In this document: piece by piece, positions 1 through 10,320 of the stretch
How positions within the stretch are numbered: the first letter of the stretch is position 1
How the letters are laid out: the number at the start of each line of letters is the position of its first letter
Notes under the pieces: generated by a model
What the model was told of the DNA's origin: nothing
The model's database searches: none
Seen by the model: the letters and a program-made list of their open reading frames with translations, nothing else
NCBI RefSeq assembly: GCF_011947365.2
Contig: NZ_JAAVSH020000001.1
Span: 3,443,382 to 3,507,381 of the forward strand
Reading direction: 5' to 3'
DNA length: 64,000 bases
From: an endosymbiont of Lamellibrachia barhami
GTDB lineage: Bacteria; Pseudomonadota; Gammaproteobacteria; Chromatiales; Chromatiaceae
Position numbers and translations under genes: made by a program

Positions 1-67
1 GGAGGGTGGACCGCTGGCGATCAAACGCTGGTTGCTGAATCACGAAGGCTGGTCCGGTTGCAACTGA
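1..67 (+). CDS. 3' end of probable methylated-DNA-protein-cysteine methyltransferase (partial)
   Basis: Frame 2 is open from the window edge to a TGA at 65-67 and encodes about 21 residues ending GGPLAIKRWLLNHEGWSGCN. The string GG-L-KRWLL-HEG is typical of the extreme C-terminus of O6-alkylguanine-DNA alkyltransferases, which repair alkylated guanine by suicide transfer to a cysteine. The active-site region lies outside the window, so the call rests on this tail only. The stop overlaps the xerD ATG (TGATG), suggesting translational coupling. Confidence 0.5.
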   Translation, partial: EGGPLAIKRWLLNHEGWSGCN

Positions 68-972
68 TGGCGTTGCCGGCGGAGGTTCAGGGACGCATCG
101 AAAGTTTTGCCGATGCCCTTTGGATGGAGCGAGGGCTGAGCCGCAATACCCTCAGTGCCTATCAAAGCGATCTAAACAAGGTCTCGATCTGGCTGCTACA
201 GCAACGAAAAACCGATCTGCTGAATGCTGACCGCGGTGATCTGTTGCTCTATCTGGCAGAGCTTGCCCGACAGGGTCTCAAACCCCGATCGACCGCACGA
301 AGGCTCTCCTGCCTGCGCCAGTTCTATCAATATGCCCTGCGTGAAGGCTGGATCGAACACGATCCCAGCGCCCTCATCGACGCACCCAAGATCGGACGCT
401 CCCTGCCCGGCGCCCTGACCGAAGCGGAGGTCGAGGCTTTGCTCGAAGCTCCGGATCTGGCGGATGCACAAGGGTTTCGGGATCGCACTATGCTGGAAGT
501 CCTCTATGCCTCCGGCCTGCGGGTCTCGGAGCTGATCAGCCTGCGTCCGGAGCAGGTCAGCCTGACCCAAGGCGTGATAAGGATCATCGGCAAAGGCGGG
601 AAAGAGCGGCTGGTGCCACTGGGAGATGAGGCTCAATCCTGGCTGATACGTTTCCTGAAAGGCCCCCGACAGGAAATTCTGGGCGCCCGGCTCTGTCCCG
701 ACCTCTTCCCCACACGCCGTGGCAGCGGAATGACCCGTCAGGCCTTCTGGTATCTGATCAAAAAACATGCGATCACTGCAGGTATCAGCAAGCATCTCTC
801 CCCACACACCCTGCGACACGCCTTTGCCACCCACCTGCTGAACCATGGGGCAGACCTGCGGGTCGTACAACTGTTGCTCGGTCATAGCGACCTGTCCACC
901 ACCCAGATCTATACCCATGTGGCGAGGGAGCGGCTGAAAAGCCTGCACGCCATCCACCATCCCAGAGGTTGA
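67..972 (+). CDS. xerD: Site-specific tyrosine recombinase XerD
   Basis: Tyrosine recombinase that with XerC resolves chromosome dimers at dif. The protein is 301 aa from the ATG at 67 (E. coli XerD is 298 aa); this start overlaps the upstream stop, and an in-frame TTG at 58 is the less likely alternative. The N-terminal SAM-like DNA-binding domain spans about residues 10-95. The catalytic domain shows the Arg in LYASGLRVSEL, the Lys in GKGGKERLVP, HTLRHAFATHLL (His and Arg), LGHSDLSTTQ (His) and the nucleophile in IYTHV. Homology to XerD rather than XerC is judged from overall wording (ALREGWIEHDPSA, HHPRG ending). It is followed by about 100 bp before yajQ. Confidence 0.93.
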   Translation: MALPAEVQGRIESFADALWMERGLSRNTLSAYQSDLNKVSIWLLQQRKTDLLNADRGDLLLYLAELARQGLKPRSTARRLSCLRQFYQYALREGWIEHDPSALIDAPKIGRSLPGALTEAEVEALLEAPDLADAQGFRDRTMLEVLYASGLRVSELISLRPEQVSLTQGVIRIIGKGGKERLVPLGDEAQSWLIRFLKGPRQEILGARLCPDLFPTRRGSGMTRQAFWYLIKKHAITAGISKHLSPHTLRHAFATHLLNHGADLRVVQLLLGHSDLSTTQIYTHVARERLKSLHAIHHPRG

Positions 973-1072
973 GAATAGTTTGTCATCCCGACTTTACGAG
1001 TTATGAAGCCAACCTCACATTGTGCTACATTCCGGGCAGTTTCAGGTTGACCGGGCAAATCAGGAGTTTTCA

Positions 1073-1555
1073 ATGCCGTCATTCGATATTGTGTCAGAAG
1101 TCGACATCCAGGAGGTGCGAAACGCCGCGGATCAGGCGAACCGTGAGATCGGCACCCGCTTTGACTTCAGAGGCGTGGACGCAAAATTCGAACAGAATGA
1201 GAGCGAAATCACCCTGCGTACCGAGCAAGAGTTCCAACTGCAGCAGATGATGGATATTTTGCGGCAAAAACTTGTCAAACGAAAAGTCGATATCGCCTGT
1301 ATGGATATCAATGATCCGGAAACCACACTTAGCACCGCCCGCCAGCAGGTCATCATTAAACAGGGCATAGATACCGATACCGCCCGCAAGATAGTCAAGG
1401 CGATCAAGGCAAGCAAGATCAAGGTTCAGGCCCAGATCCAGGGTGAACAGGTTCGGGTAACCGGCAAGAAACGGGATGATCTGCAGCAGATCATCGCCAT
1501 GTTACGGGAGGCTGACTACGGCCTGCCACTGCAATATCAGAATTTTCGGGATTGA
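1073..1555 (+). CDS. yajQ: YajQ family nucleotide-binding protein
   Basis: The 160-residue protein starts [18 protein letters not shown] and ends QYQNFRD, the hallmark ends of the YajQ/DUF520 family. The family forms two ferredoxin-like folds; some members bind cyclic di-GMP or other nucleotides. The start at 1073 is set by AGGAG about 8 bases upstream and by family length (160-163 aa); the frame is open further upstream but that part is not conserved. It lies 3 bp upstream of dsbC and probably shares its transcript. The physiological role of the family is incompletely defined, so only the family call is firm. Confidence 0.92.
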   Translation: MPSFDIVSEVDIQEVRNAADQANREIGTRFDFRGVDAKFEQNESEITLRTEQEFQLQQMMDILRQKLVKRKVDIACMDINDPETTLSTARQQVIIKQGIDTDTARKIVKAIKASKIKVQAQIQGEQVRVTGKKRDDLQQIIAMLREADYGLPLQYQNFRD

Positions 1556-1558
1556 TTA

Positions 1559-2320
1559 ATGAAGAAAAATTTTAATATCCGCCGCAAACAAGCGGGATTC
1601 GTTTCAGCGGCAACCTTGGTCGCCCTGCTCTCCTTCGGCAACATCCAGGCTGCGGACGATGCCGCAACGATCAAACGAGTCCAGGATGGGATCGCCAAGC
1701 TGATCCCCGGAGAGACACCGGACAGCATCACCGAATCGGTGATCCCTGATCTGTACGAAGTGATGATAGGGCCACGTCTGTTCTATGTCAGCGGTGATGG
1801 AAAGTATCTCTTCAACGGTAAACTTTTTGAGATCGCGACAAGAGAGGATCTCTCAACGCCTAAGATCTCCCTGGCCAAGGCGGATGCCATTACCAAGGTT
1901 GGCGAGGAGAACATGATCATCTTTGGCTCCGATGATGCCAAACACACCATCACCGTGTTCACCGATATCGACTGCGGTTATTGCCGCAAACTGCACAGTG
2001 AGATCACGCAATACAACGATCTCGGCATTCGTGTCCGCTATATGATGTTTCCCCGTGCCGGTGTAGGCAGCGCCTCCTATACAAAGGCCGTCTCTGTCTG
2101 GTGCGCCGATGACCAGAAAGCTGCAATGACCCTTTCCAAGGCCGGTAAGCCCATCGATGAAAAGCTGTGCGACAATCCAATCGTGGATCACATGAAACTG
2201 GGCGAACTGCTCGGCGTCACAGGAACCCCGGCGGTCTTTCTTTCCGATGGGGAACTTATGCCCGGTTACGTCCCGGCGGCCAAGATGTCGGCCTACCTGA
2301 ATGGACGCACAAAAAAGTAG
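1559..2320 (+). CDS. dsbC: Thiol:disulfide interchange protein DsbC
   Basis: Periplasmic disulfide isomerase/reductase of 253 aa. A signal peptide (basic MKKNFNIRRK, then a hydrophobic stretch, cleavage near residue 31 before ADD) is followed by the N-terminal dimerisation domain (about 35-110) and a thioredoxin-fold domain. The active site is CGYC at residues 139-142 (TDIDCGYCRKLH), and the cis-proline loop is TGTPAVF near residue 222. CGYC matches DsbC/DsbG rather than DsbA (CPHC). The gene starts 3 bp after the yajQ stop and is followed by a strong intrinsic terminator. Confidence 0.92.
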   Translation: MKKNFNIRRKQAGFVSAATLVALLSFGNIQAADDAATIKRVQDGIAKLIPGETPDSITESVIPDLYEVMIGPRLFYVSGDGKYLFNGKLFEIATREDLSTPKISLAKADAITKVGEENMIIFGSDDAKHTITVFTDIDCGYCRKLHSEITQYNDLGIRVRYMMFPRAGVGSASYTKAVSVWCADDQKAAMTLSKAGKPIDEKLCDNPIVDHMKLGELLGVTGTPAVFLSDGELMPGYVPAAKMSAYLNGRTKK

Positions 2321-2345
2321 TTCAGCTGTCTTGAGAGACAACTAC

Positions 2346-2370
2346 GGGGAGCTTCGGCTCCCCTTTTTTT
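2346..2370 (+). terminator. Rho-independent terminator after dsbC
   Basis: GGGGAGC (2346-2352), a TTCG tetraloop and GCTCCCC (2357-2363) form a perfect 7-bp stem followed by seven T residues. It lies 25 bp after the dsbC stop and should end the yajQ-dsbC transcript. Confidence 0.93.
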
Positions 2371-2483
2371 GCCTTGTTTTCGTGACATGACTCACAATCA
2401 GCATATTTGCGAGTTCAACGGGTCAATAAATTGGAACAACTGCCGCTAGCCTTCTCAAGCAATATTAGTCACTAGAGGAACAG

Positions 2484-3239
2484 ATGGTGCAGGCCCATAA
2501 ACTGGATCTGGCTTATCGCTCCGAAACGGGGCCCGTGCGCAAGAGCAACCAGGACACGATCGGCACAGATGAGGCTGCCGGTATCGTAATCGTTGCTGAC
2601 GGCATGGGGGGCGCAAATGGCGGTGATATCGCCAGTCAACTTGCAGTTGATCTGTTGATGCAATATTTCACTGACGATGAACGTAACCCAATCGCTGAAT
2701 CCGACCATCAACTCCAGGAAAGCCTTTCGGTTGTCAACAATGCCATCCTGGAAGCTGCAGAGCAGATGCCGGAACTACAGGGAATGGGTACCACACTGGT
2801 ATTGGGCATGTTCGATGAGAATCATCTGCGCTACGCACACGTTGGAGACTCCCGACTCTACCGTCTGCGTAACGGCAAGCTGACCCCTCTGACCCGCGAT
2901 CATAGTCTGATCGAGGATATGATCGATAAGCAAGTATTCTCCTCATCGCTGGAAGCGATTGAAGCCGGTGTTCCACGCAACATTCTTTCCAAAGCATTCG
3001 GTACTGCACCAAATGTAGAGGCTGATATCGCCAAGACCGATCTCAAGGTGGGAGATATCTATCTATTCTGCTCCGACGGCCTGACCAGCATCGTCTCCGA
3101 TGAAAAGATAGAGGATGAGCTGCTCAGCACAGACAAGAATTTGATTAAACAGGTCGATGAACTGATTGAAAACGCCTGCAACAATGGCGGCACCGATAAT
3201 GTTTCGATTGTGCTGGTAAGCATTGATGAGGCGGCTTGA
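2484..3239 (+). CDS. PP2C-family serine/threonine protein phosphatase
   Basis: A 251-aa stand-alone metal-dependent phosphatase of the bacterial Stp/PrpC type. Metal-binding motifs are visible in order: SNQD near residue 23, VADGMGG (37-43), AHVGDSRLYRLR (near 119-130), TRDHSLIED, FCSDGL (near 196), and GGTDNVS near the C-terminus. No membrane segment or extra domain is present. An FHA-domain gene follows after a 59-bp gap, a common partnership because FHA domains bind phosphothreonine. No kinase gene is adjacent; the only kinase in the window is the fusion at 27.3 kb. Confidence 0.92.
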   Translation: MVQAHKLDLAYRSETGPVRKSNQDTIGTDEAAGIVIVADGMGGANGGDIASQLAVDLLMQYFTDDERNPIAESDHQLQESLSVVNNAILEAAEQMPELQGMGTTLVLGMFDENHLRYAHVGDSRLYRLRNGKLTPLTRDHSLIEDMIDKQVFSSSLEAIEAGVPRNILSKAFGTAPNVEADIAKTDLKVGDIYLFCSDGLTSIVSDEKIEDELLSTDKNLIKQVDELIENACNNGGTDNVSIVLVSIDEAA

Positions 3240-3298
3240 GTGAAGACCCGCTGAGTTATGAATGCGAAGATTTATTACTGTATTAGGGTAGTTGAATC

Positions 3299-3958
3299 AT
3301 GGAAAAACTCGTTATTTTAAACAACAACGAAACGCTTCAGGACTTTCCTTTGGAGCAGAGACGCGTTGAACTGGGACGGGACTCAACCAACGACATCTGT
3401 CTTGGTGACCAGTCAGTCAGTCGCCATCACGCCAGTCTGGTGAGAATCTACACCGAGTACTATCTGGAAGACCATCGCAGCACCAATGGTACCCGGCTGA
3501 ATGGCCAGGATATCAAAAAGCATATGTTGAAAAACGGCGATGTCATCGAGATCGGAAAGTATCAGCTTAAATACAAGAAACAACAGGAGACGAGTGACGA
3601 GAACGACCTCGACAGGACGGTCGTCATACAGCCGTCAGTCCAAAAACGTCTATCGCGGGCAAAACCGGCCAAAAATCCGGTAACCTCCAAACCTGGCTTG
3701 GCCTTTATCCACTATTTGGCAGGACCGGAGAAAGGTCAGGAAGCAAAACTCAACCGCGCCTTCTTCACTATCGGGGAGACAGGCGGCGATCTTGCGCTGA
3801 TTACCAAACGTCATCAAGGTTACTATCTGCTGAAGCTTGGCGGACACACAATCCCTTCGGTTAACGGCAAATCTGTGCGCGCAGGAGGCGTCGAACTCAC
3901 ACATGGTGATCAAATCGTATTTGGTGAACGCCAATTGGAGTTTCTCTCAGGAAGTTGA
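3299..3958 (+). CDS. FHA domain-containing protein
   Basis: The 219-aa protein begins with a canonical forkhead-associated domain (about residues 1-94): GRD at 26-28, SVSRHHASL with the Ser/Arg/His core, and HRSTNGTRLNG. After a polar linker (about 95-135) a second, degenerate FHA-like fold follows (136-218: FTIGETGGDLAL, VNGKSVRAGGVELTHGDQI), lacking the SRxH core. The first domain should bind phosphothreonine peptides; the second probably does not. It is likely co-transcribed with the PP2C gene. The target is unknown. Confidence 0.87.
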   Translation: MEKLVILNNNETLQDFPLEQRRVELGRDSTNDICLGDQSVSRHHASLVRIYTEYYLEDHRSTNGTRLNGQDIKKHMLKNGDVIEIGKYQLKYKKQQETSDENDLDRTVVIQPSVQKRLSRAKPAKNPVTSKPGLAFIHYLAGPEKGQEAKLNRAFFTIGETGGDLALITKRHQGYYLLKLGGHTIPSVNGKSVRAGGVELTHGDQIVFGERQLEFLSGS

Positions 3959-4118
3959 ACCTTATTCGTGGGAAGCCCAAGAAAAACCACCTCGCCACGG
4001 ACGAACGGGGAATTAAACCCAAGGAGATTAAAGTTACTCCTCTCTCTGCCGCTCCAATCAATAGATTCCCGATCATTGATCGTTAAACACAAGTCCAGCC
4101 GTTAAGGAGTAACAGACC
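3959..4118. other. Intergenic region, nothing recognised
   Basis: 160 bp between the FHA gene and the next small gene. No hairpin followed by a T-run and no convincing promoter was found. The last 20 bases carry AAGGAG, the ribosome-binding site of the 4119 gene. Confidence 0.5.
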
Positions 4119-4442
4119 ATGGCAGCAGAATCACTCGATCACAACCGCATGCTGCTGGAGATCGACCGCACAATCCGCGACATCAACCGTAATATCATCA
4201 ACCCCATGATACCTGAGCTCACACTGAAGGATCTCTGTCCGGTCATGGAACTGGTCGCCCGTTCAAGGGGACTCTATCTGAAAGAGTTGTTTGAGGTAAC
4301 TGAGATTTCAGGAGACAAAATGCCCTCTCAGGATCAGATAGGACGATTGCGGAAGCTGCGGGAGAACTTCGAGGAACTGGTCAAGAGCGCACAAGCGCTG
4401 GAAACCGCCATAGAGCGTGGATATCTGGACGTCAATCGCTGA
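4119..4442 (+). CDS. Hypothetical protein, 107 aa, predicted all-helical
   Basis: The 107-residue soluble protein begins MAAESLDHNRMLLEIDRTIRDINRNIINP and is preceded by AAGGAG nine bases before the ATG. It is highly charged, lacks cysteine pairs, signal peptide or membrane segments, and its residue pattern suggests two or three amphipathic helices. I do not recognise the family. It sits between the PP2C/FHA pair and hemF on the same strand. Good codon use and a strong ribosome-binding site support a real gene. Confidence 0.72.
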   Translation: MAAESLDHNRMLLEIDRTIRDINRNIINPMIPELTLKDLCPVMELVARSRGLYLKELFEVTEISGDKMPSQDQIGRLRKLRENFEELVKSAQALETAIERGYLDVNR

Positions 4443-5528
<1,086 letters not shown>

Positions 5529-5582
5529 GATTGAATCCTTGAGGTTTTGACCTACCATCAAAGTAAACGAACGGAGGGAGTC

Positions 5583-6272
5583 ATGAGTGCTTTCAAAGGT
5601 TTTCCAGAGACCTGTCTCCCTTTTCTGGAGACCCTGTCAAACAACAATAACAGAGCCTGGTTTAGCGAAAACAAAACTGCTTACGAACAACAGATACGTG
5701 AACCGGCGCTGGCATTCATCGAGCATATGCAGCCCCGACTGCAGAAGATCTCCCCACGATTCCGCGCCATCGCAAAAAAGTCTGGCGGTTCCCTGATGCG
5801 GGTCTACCGGGACACCCGTTTCTCAAAAGACAAAACGCCCTATAAAACCAACATCGGCATTCAGTTCCGCCACGAACTGGGCAAGGATATCCATGCACCG
5901 GGTTTTTATGTTCACATAGAGCCGGAACTCTGCTTTGTCGGCGCCGGTATCTGGCATCCGGAGAACCCCCTTCTGGGGAAGATTCGTGATTTTATCGTGG
6001 ACAATCCGGCATCATGGAAAGCCGCCAGGGATGACAAAACCTTCCGCAGACATTTCACCCTTGAGGGTGATTCGCTCAAACGCCCCCCGCGGGGTTTCCC
6101 CCCCGAACATGCGTTGATGGACGATCTCAAACGCAAGGACTTCATTGCCTGTAAATACTTCGATTGCGGAAAGATAACAGCACCATCCTTTGCCCAGTTT
6201 GTTTACAACAGTTTCAAGCAGGCAGATCCGTTCATGCGCTACCTGTGCAGCGCAGTGAATGTAAACTATTAA
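5583..6272 (+). CDS. DUF2461 (TIGR02453) family protein
   Basis: The 229-aa protein starts at the ATG at 5583 behind ACGGAGGGAG; the open frame from 5547 lacks a ribosome-binding site. It opens FPETCLPFLETLSNNNNRAWFSENKTAYE and contains RDTRFSKDKTPYKTNIG and the C-terminal FDCGKITAPSF stretch, all typical of DUF2461. The biochemical function of the family is unknown. Its stop is followed immediately by a copy of the dispersed double-hairpin repeat. Confidence 0.85.
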   Translation: MSAFKGFPETCLPFLETLSNNNNRAWFSENKTAYEQQIREPALAFIEHMQPRLQKISPRFRAIAKKSGGSLMRVYRDTRFSKDKTPYKTNIGIQFRHELGKDIHAPGFYVHIEPELCFVGAGIWHPENPLLGKIRDFIVDNPASWKAARDDKTFRRHFTLEGDSLKRPPRGFPPEHALMDDLKRKDFIACKYFDCGKITAPSFAQFVYNSFKQADPFMRYLCSAVNVNY

Positions 6273-6364
6273 GCCGTAGGCCCGATCAAGCGTAGCGGAT
6301 CGGGCGTTATTGCATTGGCAGGATCAATAAGGTTGCCGGTTCCGCTGCGTTTGAACCGGCCTAC
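6273..6364 (+). repeat. Dispersed double-hairpin repeat, copy 1
   Basis: 92-bp element bounded by GTAGGC and GCCTAC. Its left hairpin is CCCGATC-loop-GATCGGG with loop AAGCGTAGCG; its right hairpin is GCCGGTTC-loop-GAACCGGC with loop CGCTGCGTTT, nearly the reverse complement of the first. Related copies lie at 17018-17106 (opposite orientation) and 54126-54219. It begins directly after the DUF2461 stop codon, as REP/BIME elements often do. Confidence 0.85.
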
Positions 6365-6549
6365 ATCTATGGAGTCATTCGGAAAGGGTGACTTCTTGCT
6401 GCGAAGTATTAACTCAGTTCAATCCAGGGTTGCACCCCCCACCCCAAGCTGTGCCATAATGCGCCGATTTTGTGCTTAACGCCTTCTCGCTCGCACTTTC
6501 TCGCCTGTCCAGTAGTCCACAAGCATCTCACTATTTTCCGGAAAATATT

Positions 6550-8055
6550 TTGATCTCAACAGCCAATATCACCATGCAGTTCGGGGCCAAGCCCCTGTTT
6601 GAAAACATCTCGGTCAAGTTCGGCAGCGGCAACCGCTACGGCCTGATCGGCGCCAACGGTTGCGGCAAGTCGACCCTGATGAAAATCCTCGGCGGAGATC
6701 TGGAACCGACTGCCGGCAACGTCACTGTCGACCCCAACGAGCGGTTAGGCAAACTGCGCCAGGACCAGTTCGCCTATGAAGAATCTACGGTACTCGACAC
6801 CGTGATCATGGGACACGCCGAGCTGTGGAAAGTGAAGCAGGAGCGTGACCGTATCTACGCACTGCCAGAGATGAGCGAAGAGGAAGGGATGCAGGTGGCC
6901 GAGCTGGAGGTGGAATTTGCCGAGTTCGACGGCTATACCGCCGAGTCGCGCGCAGGAGAACTGTTGCTGGGCCTGGATATCCCGCTGGAGCAGCACAACG
7001 GCCCGATGAGCGCAGTGGCCCCCGGCTGGAAACTGCGTGTTCTGCTGGCTCAGGCGCTGTTCGCCGAGCCAGACATCATGTTGCTCGACGAGCCCACCAA
7101 CAACCTCGACATCAACACCATCCGCTGGCTGGAGGATGTGCTCAACGAACGCAACTCCACTATGATTATCATCTCCCACGACCGTCACTTTCTGAACAGC
7201 GTCTGCACCCACATGGCCGATCTGGATTACGGCGAATTGCGGGTCTATCCGGGCAACTACGATGAGTACATGACTGCAGCCAGCCAGGTTCGCGAACGCC
7301 AGCTGGCCAACAACGCCAAGAAAAAGGCGCAGATCGCCGAACTGCAGACCTTCGTCAGCCGCTTCTCCGCCAACGCCTCAAAGGCCAGGCAGGCCACCTC
7401 ACGCGCCAGACAAATCGACAAGATCCAGCTCGATGAGATCAAGCCCTCCAGCCGTCAGAACCCCTTCATCCGCTTCGAGCAGGAGAAGAGACTCTACCGC
7501 CTCGCCCTGGAGGTTGAGGGACTCAGCAAAGGCTATGATGAAAAACCGCTGTTCAGCGGCCTGGATCTGATGGTCGAGGTTGGTGAACGCGTCGCCATCA
7601 TCGGTCCAAACGGCATAGGTAAAACCACACTACTTCGCACCCTGGTCGGCAGCGAACACCGTGGCCTGAGTCCTGACAGCGGCACGGTGAAATGGTCGGA
7701 GAATGTCACCATCGGCTACTACGCCCAGGATCATGCTGCCGATTTCGAAGAGGAGATGAACCTGCTGGAATGGATGAGTCAGTGGCAGCAGGAGGGCGAC
7801 GATGAACAGGTGGTGCGCAGCTATCTCGGCCGCATGCTCTTCTCTCAGAAGGAGATCGAAAAATCCGTAAAGGTGATCTCTGGTGGAGAGCAGGGGCGCA
7901 TGCTCTTCGGCAAGATTATGATGCACAAACCCAATGTGTTGGTGATGGACGAGCCGACCAATATACCGCCGAGTCGCACGGGAGAACTGTTACTGGGCTG
8001 GATATCCCGCTGGAGCAGCACAAGCAGCCCGATGAGCACCAGTAGCCCCGGCTGA
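6550..8055 (+). CDS. ABC-F ATPase (YbiT type), frame broken by an internal duplication
   Basis: Soluble ABC-F protein with two ATPase cassettes and no membrane domain; the family acts on ribosomes in translation. A TTG start at 6550 ([21 protein letters not shown]) matches the YbiT N-terminus. Walker [10 protein letters not shown], Walker [11 protein letters not shown] and the YbiT-like linker [11 protein letters not shown] are intact. The second cassette is read through Walker A (GPNGIGKTT) and the start of Walker B (VMDEPTN); the frame then leaves the family sequence at 7962 and stops at 8055. Deleting 7962-8972 (1011 bp) restores a 534-aa protein; E. coli YbiT has 530. Confidence 0.85.
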   Translation: MISTANITMQFGAKPLFENISVKFGSGNRYGLIGANGCGKSTLMKILGGDLEPTAGNVTVDPNERLGKLRQDQFAYEESTVLDTVIMGHAELWKVKQERDRIYALPEMSEEEGMQVAELEVEFAEFDGYTAESRAGELLLGLDIPLEQHNGPMSAVAPGWKLRVLLAQALFAEPDIMLLDEPTNNLDINTIRWLEDVLNERNSTMIIISHDRHFLNSVCTHMADLDYGELRVYPGNYDEYMTAASQVRERQLANNAKKKAQIAELQTFVSRFSANASKARQATSRARQIDKIQLDEIKPSSRQNPFIRFEQEKRLYRLALEVEGLSKGYDEKPLFSGLDLMVEVGERVAIIGPNGIGKTTLLRTLVGSEHRGLSPDSGTVKWSENVTIGYYAQDHAADFEEEMNLLEWMSQWQQEGDDEQVVRSYLGRMLFSQKEIEKSVKVISGGEQGRMLFGKIMMHKPNVLVMDEPTNIPPSRTGELLLGWISRWSSTSSPMSTSSPG

Positions 8056-8972
8056 AACTGCGATGTTCCTGCTAGCTCAGGCACTTGTTCGCCGAGCAGA
8101 CATCATGTTAGCTCGACGAGCCTGTAACCTCGACATCAACACCATCCACTGGCTGGAGGATGTGCTCAACGAACGCAACTCCACTATGATTATCATCTCC
8201 CGACCATCTTTCTGAACGCGTCTGCACCCACATGGCCGATCTGGATTACGGCGAATTGCGGGTCTATCGAAGACGCTTCGATGAGTACATGACTGCAATG
8301 GCCAGGTTCACGAACACCAACTGGCCAACAACGCCAAGAAAAAGGCGCAGATCGCCGAACTGCGAAAGACTTCGTCAGCCTTCTCATAACCTCAAAGGCC
8401 AGGCAGGCCACCTCACGCTTGAACAAATCGACAAGATCAGCTCATTGAGATCAAACCCTCAACCGTCAGAACCCCTTCATCCGCTTCGAGCAGGAGAAGA
8501 GACTCTACCGCCTCGCCCTGGAGGTTGAGGGACTCAGCAAAGGCTATGATGAAAAACCGCTGTTCAACAGCCTGGATCTGATGGTCGAGGTTGGTGAACG
8601 CGTCGCCATCATCGGTCCAAACGGCATAGGTAAAACCACACTGCTTCGCACCCTGGTCGGCAGCGAACACCGTGGCCTGAGTCCCGACAGCGGCACGGTG
8701 AAATGGTCGGAGAATGTCACCATCGGCTACTACGCCCAGGATCACGCTGCCGATTTCGAAGAGGAGATGAACCTGCTGGAATGGATGAGTCAGTGGCAGC
8801 AGGAGGGCGACGATGAACAGGTGGTGCGCAGCTATCTCGGCCGCATGCTCTTCTCTCAGAAGGAGATCGAAAAATCCGTAAAGGTGATCTCTGGTGGAGA
8901 GCAGGGGCGCATGCTCTTCGGCAAGATTATGATGCACAAACCCAATGTGTTGGTGATGGACGAGCCGACCAA
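7962..8972 (+). repeat. Direct duplication inside the ABC-F gene
   Basis: The sequence jumps at 7962 back to the equivalent of 6934 and replays about 1.03 kb of the gene. From 7962 to about 8480 the copy carries many small insertions, deletions and substitutions; from about 8480 on it is nearly identical to 7456-7961. A clean duplication would be 1028 bp, so a net 17 bp is lost in the degraded part. The copy rejoins the unique 3' end at 8973. Confidence 0.9.
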
Positions 8973-9165
8973 CCACCTGGATATGGAGTCCATCGAGTCA
9001 CTCAACACGGCGCTGGAGAACTACCCCGGCACACTGATCTTCGTCAGCCACGATCGGGAGATCGTCTCCTCACTGGCCACCCGCATTATCGAACTCACCC
9101 CCGAGGGGGTGGTCACCTTCAAGGGCAATTACGAGGAGTATCTGCGCGGCCAGGATTTGGTTTGA
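8581..9165 (+). CDS. C-terminal cassette of the ABC-F ATPase (second copy, intact 3' end)
   Basis: 194-aa open frame covering the second ATPase cassette: Walker [10 protein letters not shown], signature ISGGEQGRM, Walker [13 protein letters not shown], switch VSHDRE, ending [13 protein letters not shown]. This is the genuine C-terminus of the gene begun at 6550, separated from it by the 1011-bp duplication. As printed it would need its own start (ATG at 8581), which is not conserved, so it is best read as part of one interrupted gene. It converges on jetD with a 6-bp gap. Confidence 0.8.
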   Translation: MVEVGERVAIIGPNGIGKTTLLRTLVGSEHRGLSPDSGTVKWSENVTIGYYAQDHAADFEEEMNLLEWMSQWQQEGDDEQVVRSYLGRMLFSQKEIEKSVKVISGGEQGRMLFGKIMMHKPNVLVMDEPTNHLDMESIESLNTALENYPGTLIFVSHDREIVSSLATRIIELTPEGVVTFKGNYEEYLRGQDLV

Positions 9166-9171
9166 TGTCTC

Positions 9172-10320
9172 TCAGGCAAGTGCATGCCAACGGGTAATCT
9201 CATTTTTCACCAAATCATCAGGAATAAACTCCTGCTCCAGCCGACCTTTCTCTGATCGACAGAGTCTGAGATACAGCGCCTTCTCCTGTTCGGTGAGTTG
9301 GGAAGGCGTGGATTCACCTGCCGTTACGGGTTCGGCAACAGCCTTCTCTTTGTTACAGCATTCGAAGGTCTCCTCGTCCATCAATATCGGCGTCAGGGCC
9401 GGCTGGTATGAACGGGCCGTGGCAAGCATGGAGAGACCCCAGGTGTCGATGTCTCCCCAATAGGCGATATTTTTATTGCGGATCCAGGCGGCTTGCATCC
9501 AGCTTAGATTAAGCCCCGCCCCAAGTATGGCGATGGTGTCGCGCAGTGACGGCAGTTGATAGAGGGAACGCTCGTTCTCGACAATCAGCAGATGAGTGCC
9601 GGGCAGTGGTGTTTGCGCGAACTCACTGCTTCTCACTCTGAGTTGCCTGAAAGGGAGAAGCCCTGCCTCCAGAGGGGCAATCAGCAGCCAGTGCTCGCTC
9701 TCATCGAGCGCCCCGAGGAAAAACTCAAGACCCCGATCTATAACCTGCTGGCCGAATCGCAACTCAAGCAGCTTGCCCACCAGGGTGCGATTACGCTCGA
9801 AAAACTTGCTGTCGCAACCGGCGACAGAGAGCGCCCGCAAGGGTTTGCCTTCGGCGCATCCGGATTCAAGTTGCAGCGCTACCTCACAGGCCTTGATGGT
9901 CTCTTCAACACTTCTGGACAACAGCTGCTGCCGCTGGCGAATCAGAAGGGGGTGAAACAGCGGGTCGACGTCAGCCAAGATTGTGGATAACAACAGATAC
10001 TCCTGCCGGATCGTCGCATCGGCCATCGCCTCTATCCACTCGTCAGCCGATTGCAGTACCCAGTTCAGTGGGAGTTGAACCGCTTCCGCCGTGCTGCGGT
10101 AGTTGACCGGCTGCCAGTCGATTTCTCCTGTTGTTACTTTGCGCCAGAGCTCTATGTGTTTTCTGACGGCAGATATTTCATTGTTGATTTGTGCAGGAGA
10201 GGGCTTTCCGATAGGCAGCGTCAAAGGCCAGGCGCTATGATCCAACAGCCGTTGTTCGCGCAACTTGCCGTTTTGCCATTGACGCCGAAGTTTGTGACGT
10301 AACTCCTCAGGCGTTTTCAT
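9172..10320 (-). CDS. jetD: Wadjet system protein JetD (MksG), nuclease subunit
   Basis: 382-aa final gene of a type I Wadjet/MksBEFG operon. JetD cleaves plasmid DNA after the SMC complex has extruded it. The N-terminal part matches DUF3322 (starts MKTPEELRHKL) and the C-terminal part is a topoisomerase VI-like Toprim domain (DUF2220) with IVENE (Glu248, Glu250) and WGDIDTWG (Asp290, Asp292). The start at 10320 overlaps the jetC stop at 10307 by 14 bp; the open frame extending to 10602 is only jetC read out of frame. This copy is intact. A degraded second copy of its 5' end lies at 11041-11420. Confidence 0.9.
   Translation of the reverse strand: MKTPEELRHKLRRQWQNGKLREQRLLDHSAWPLTLPIGKPSPAQINNEISAVRKHIELWRKVTTGEIDWQPVNYRSTAEAVQLPLNWVLQSADEWIEAMADATIRQEYLLLSTILADVDPLFHPLLIRQRQQLLSRSVEETIKACEVALQLESGCAEGKPLRALSVAGCDSKFFERNRTLVGKLLELRFGQQVIDRGLEFFLGALDESEHWLLIAPLEAGLLPFRQLRVRSSEFAQTPLPGTHLLIVENERSLYQLPSLRDTIAILGAGLNLSWMQAAWIRNKNIAYWGDIDTWGLSMLATARSYQPALTPILMDEETFECCNKEKAVAEPVTAGESTPSQLTEQEKALYLRLCRSEKGRLEQEFIPDDLVKNEITRWHALA

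Noticed and set aside
196-960. 254-codon minus-strand open frame opposite xerD
   Set aside because: Complete shadow of xerD, whose catalytic residues are all present.
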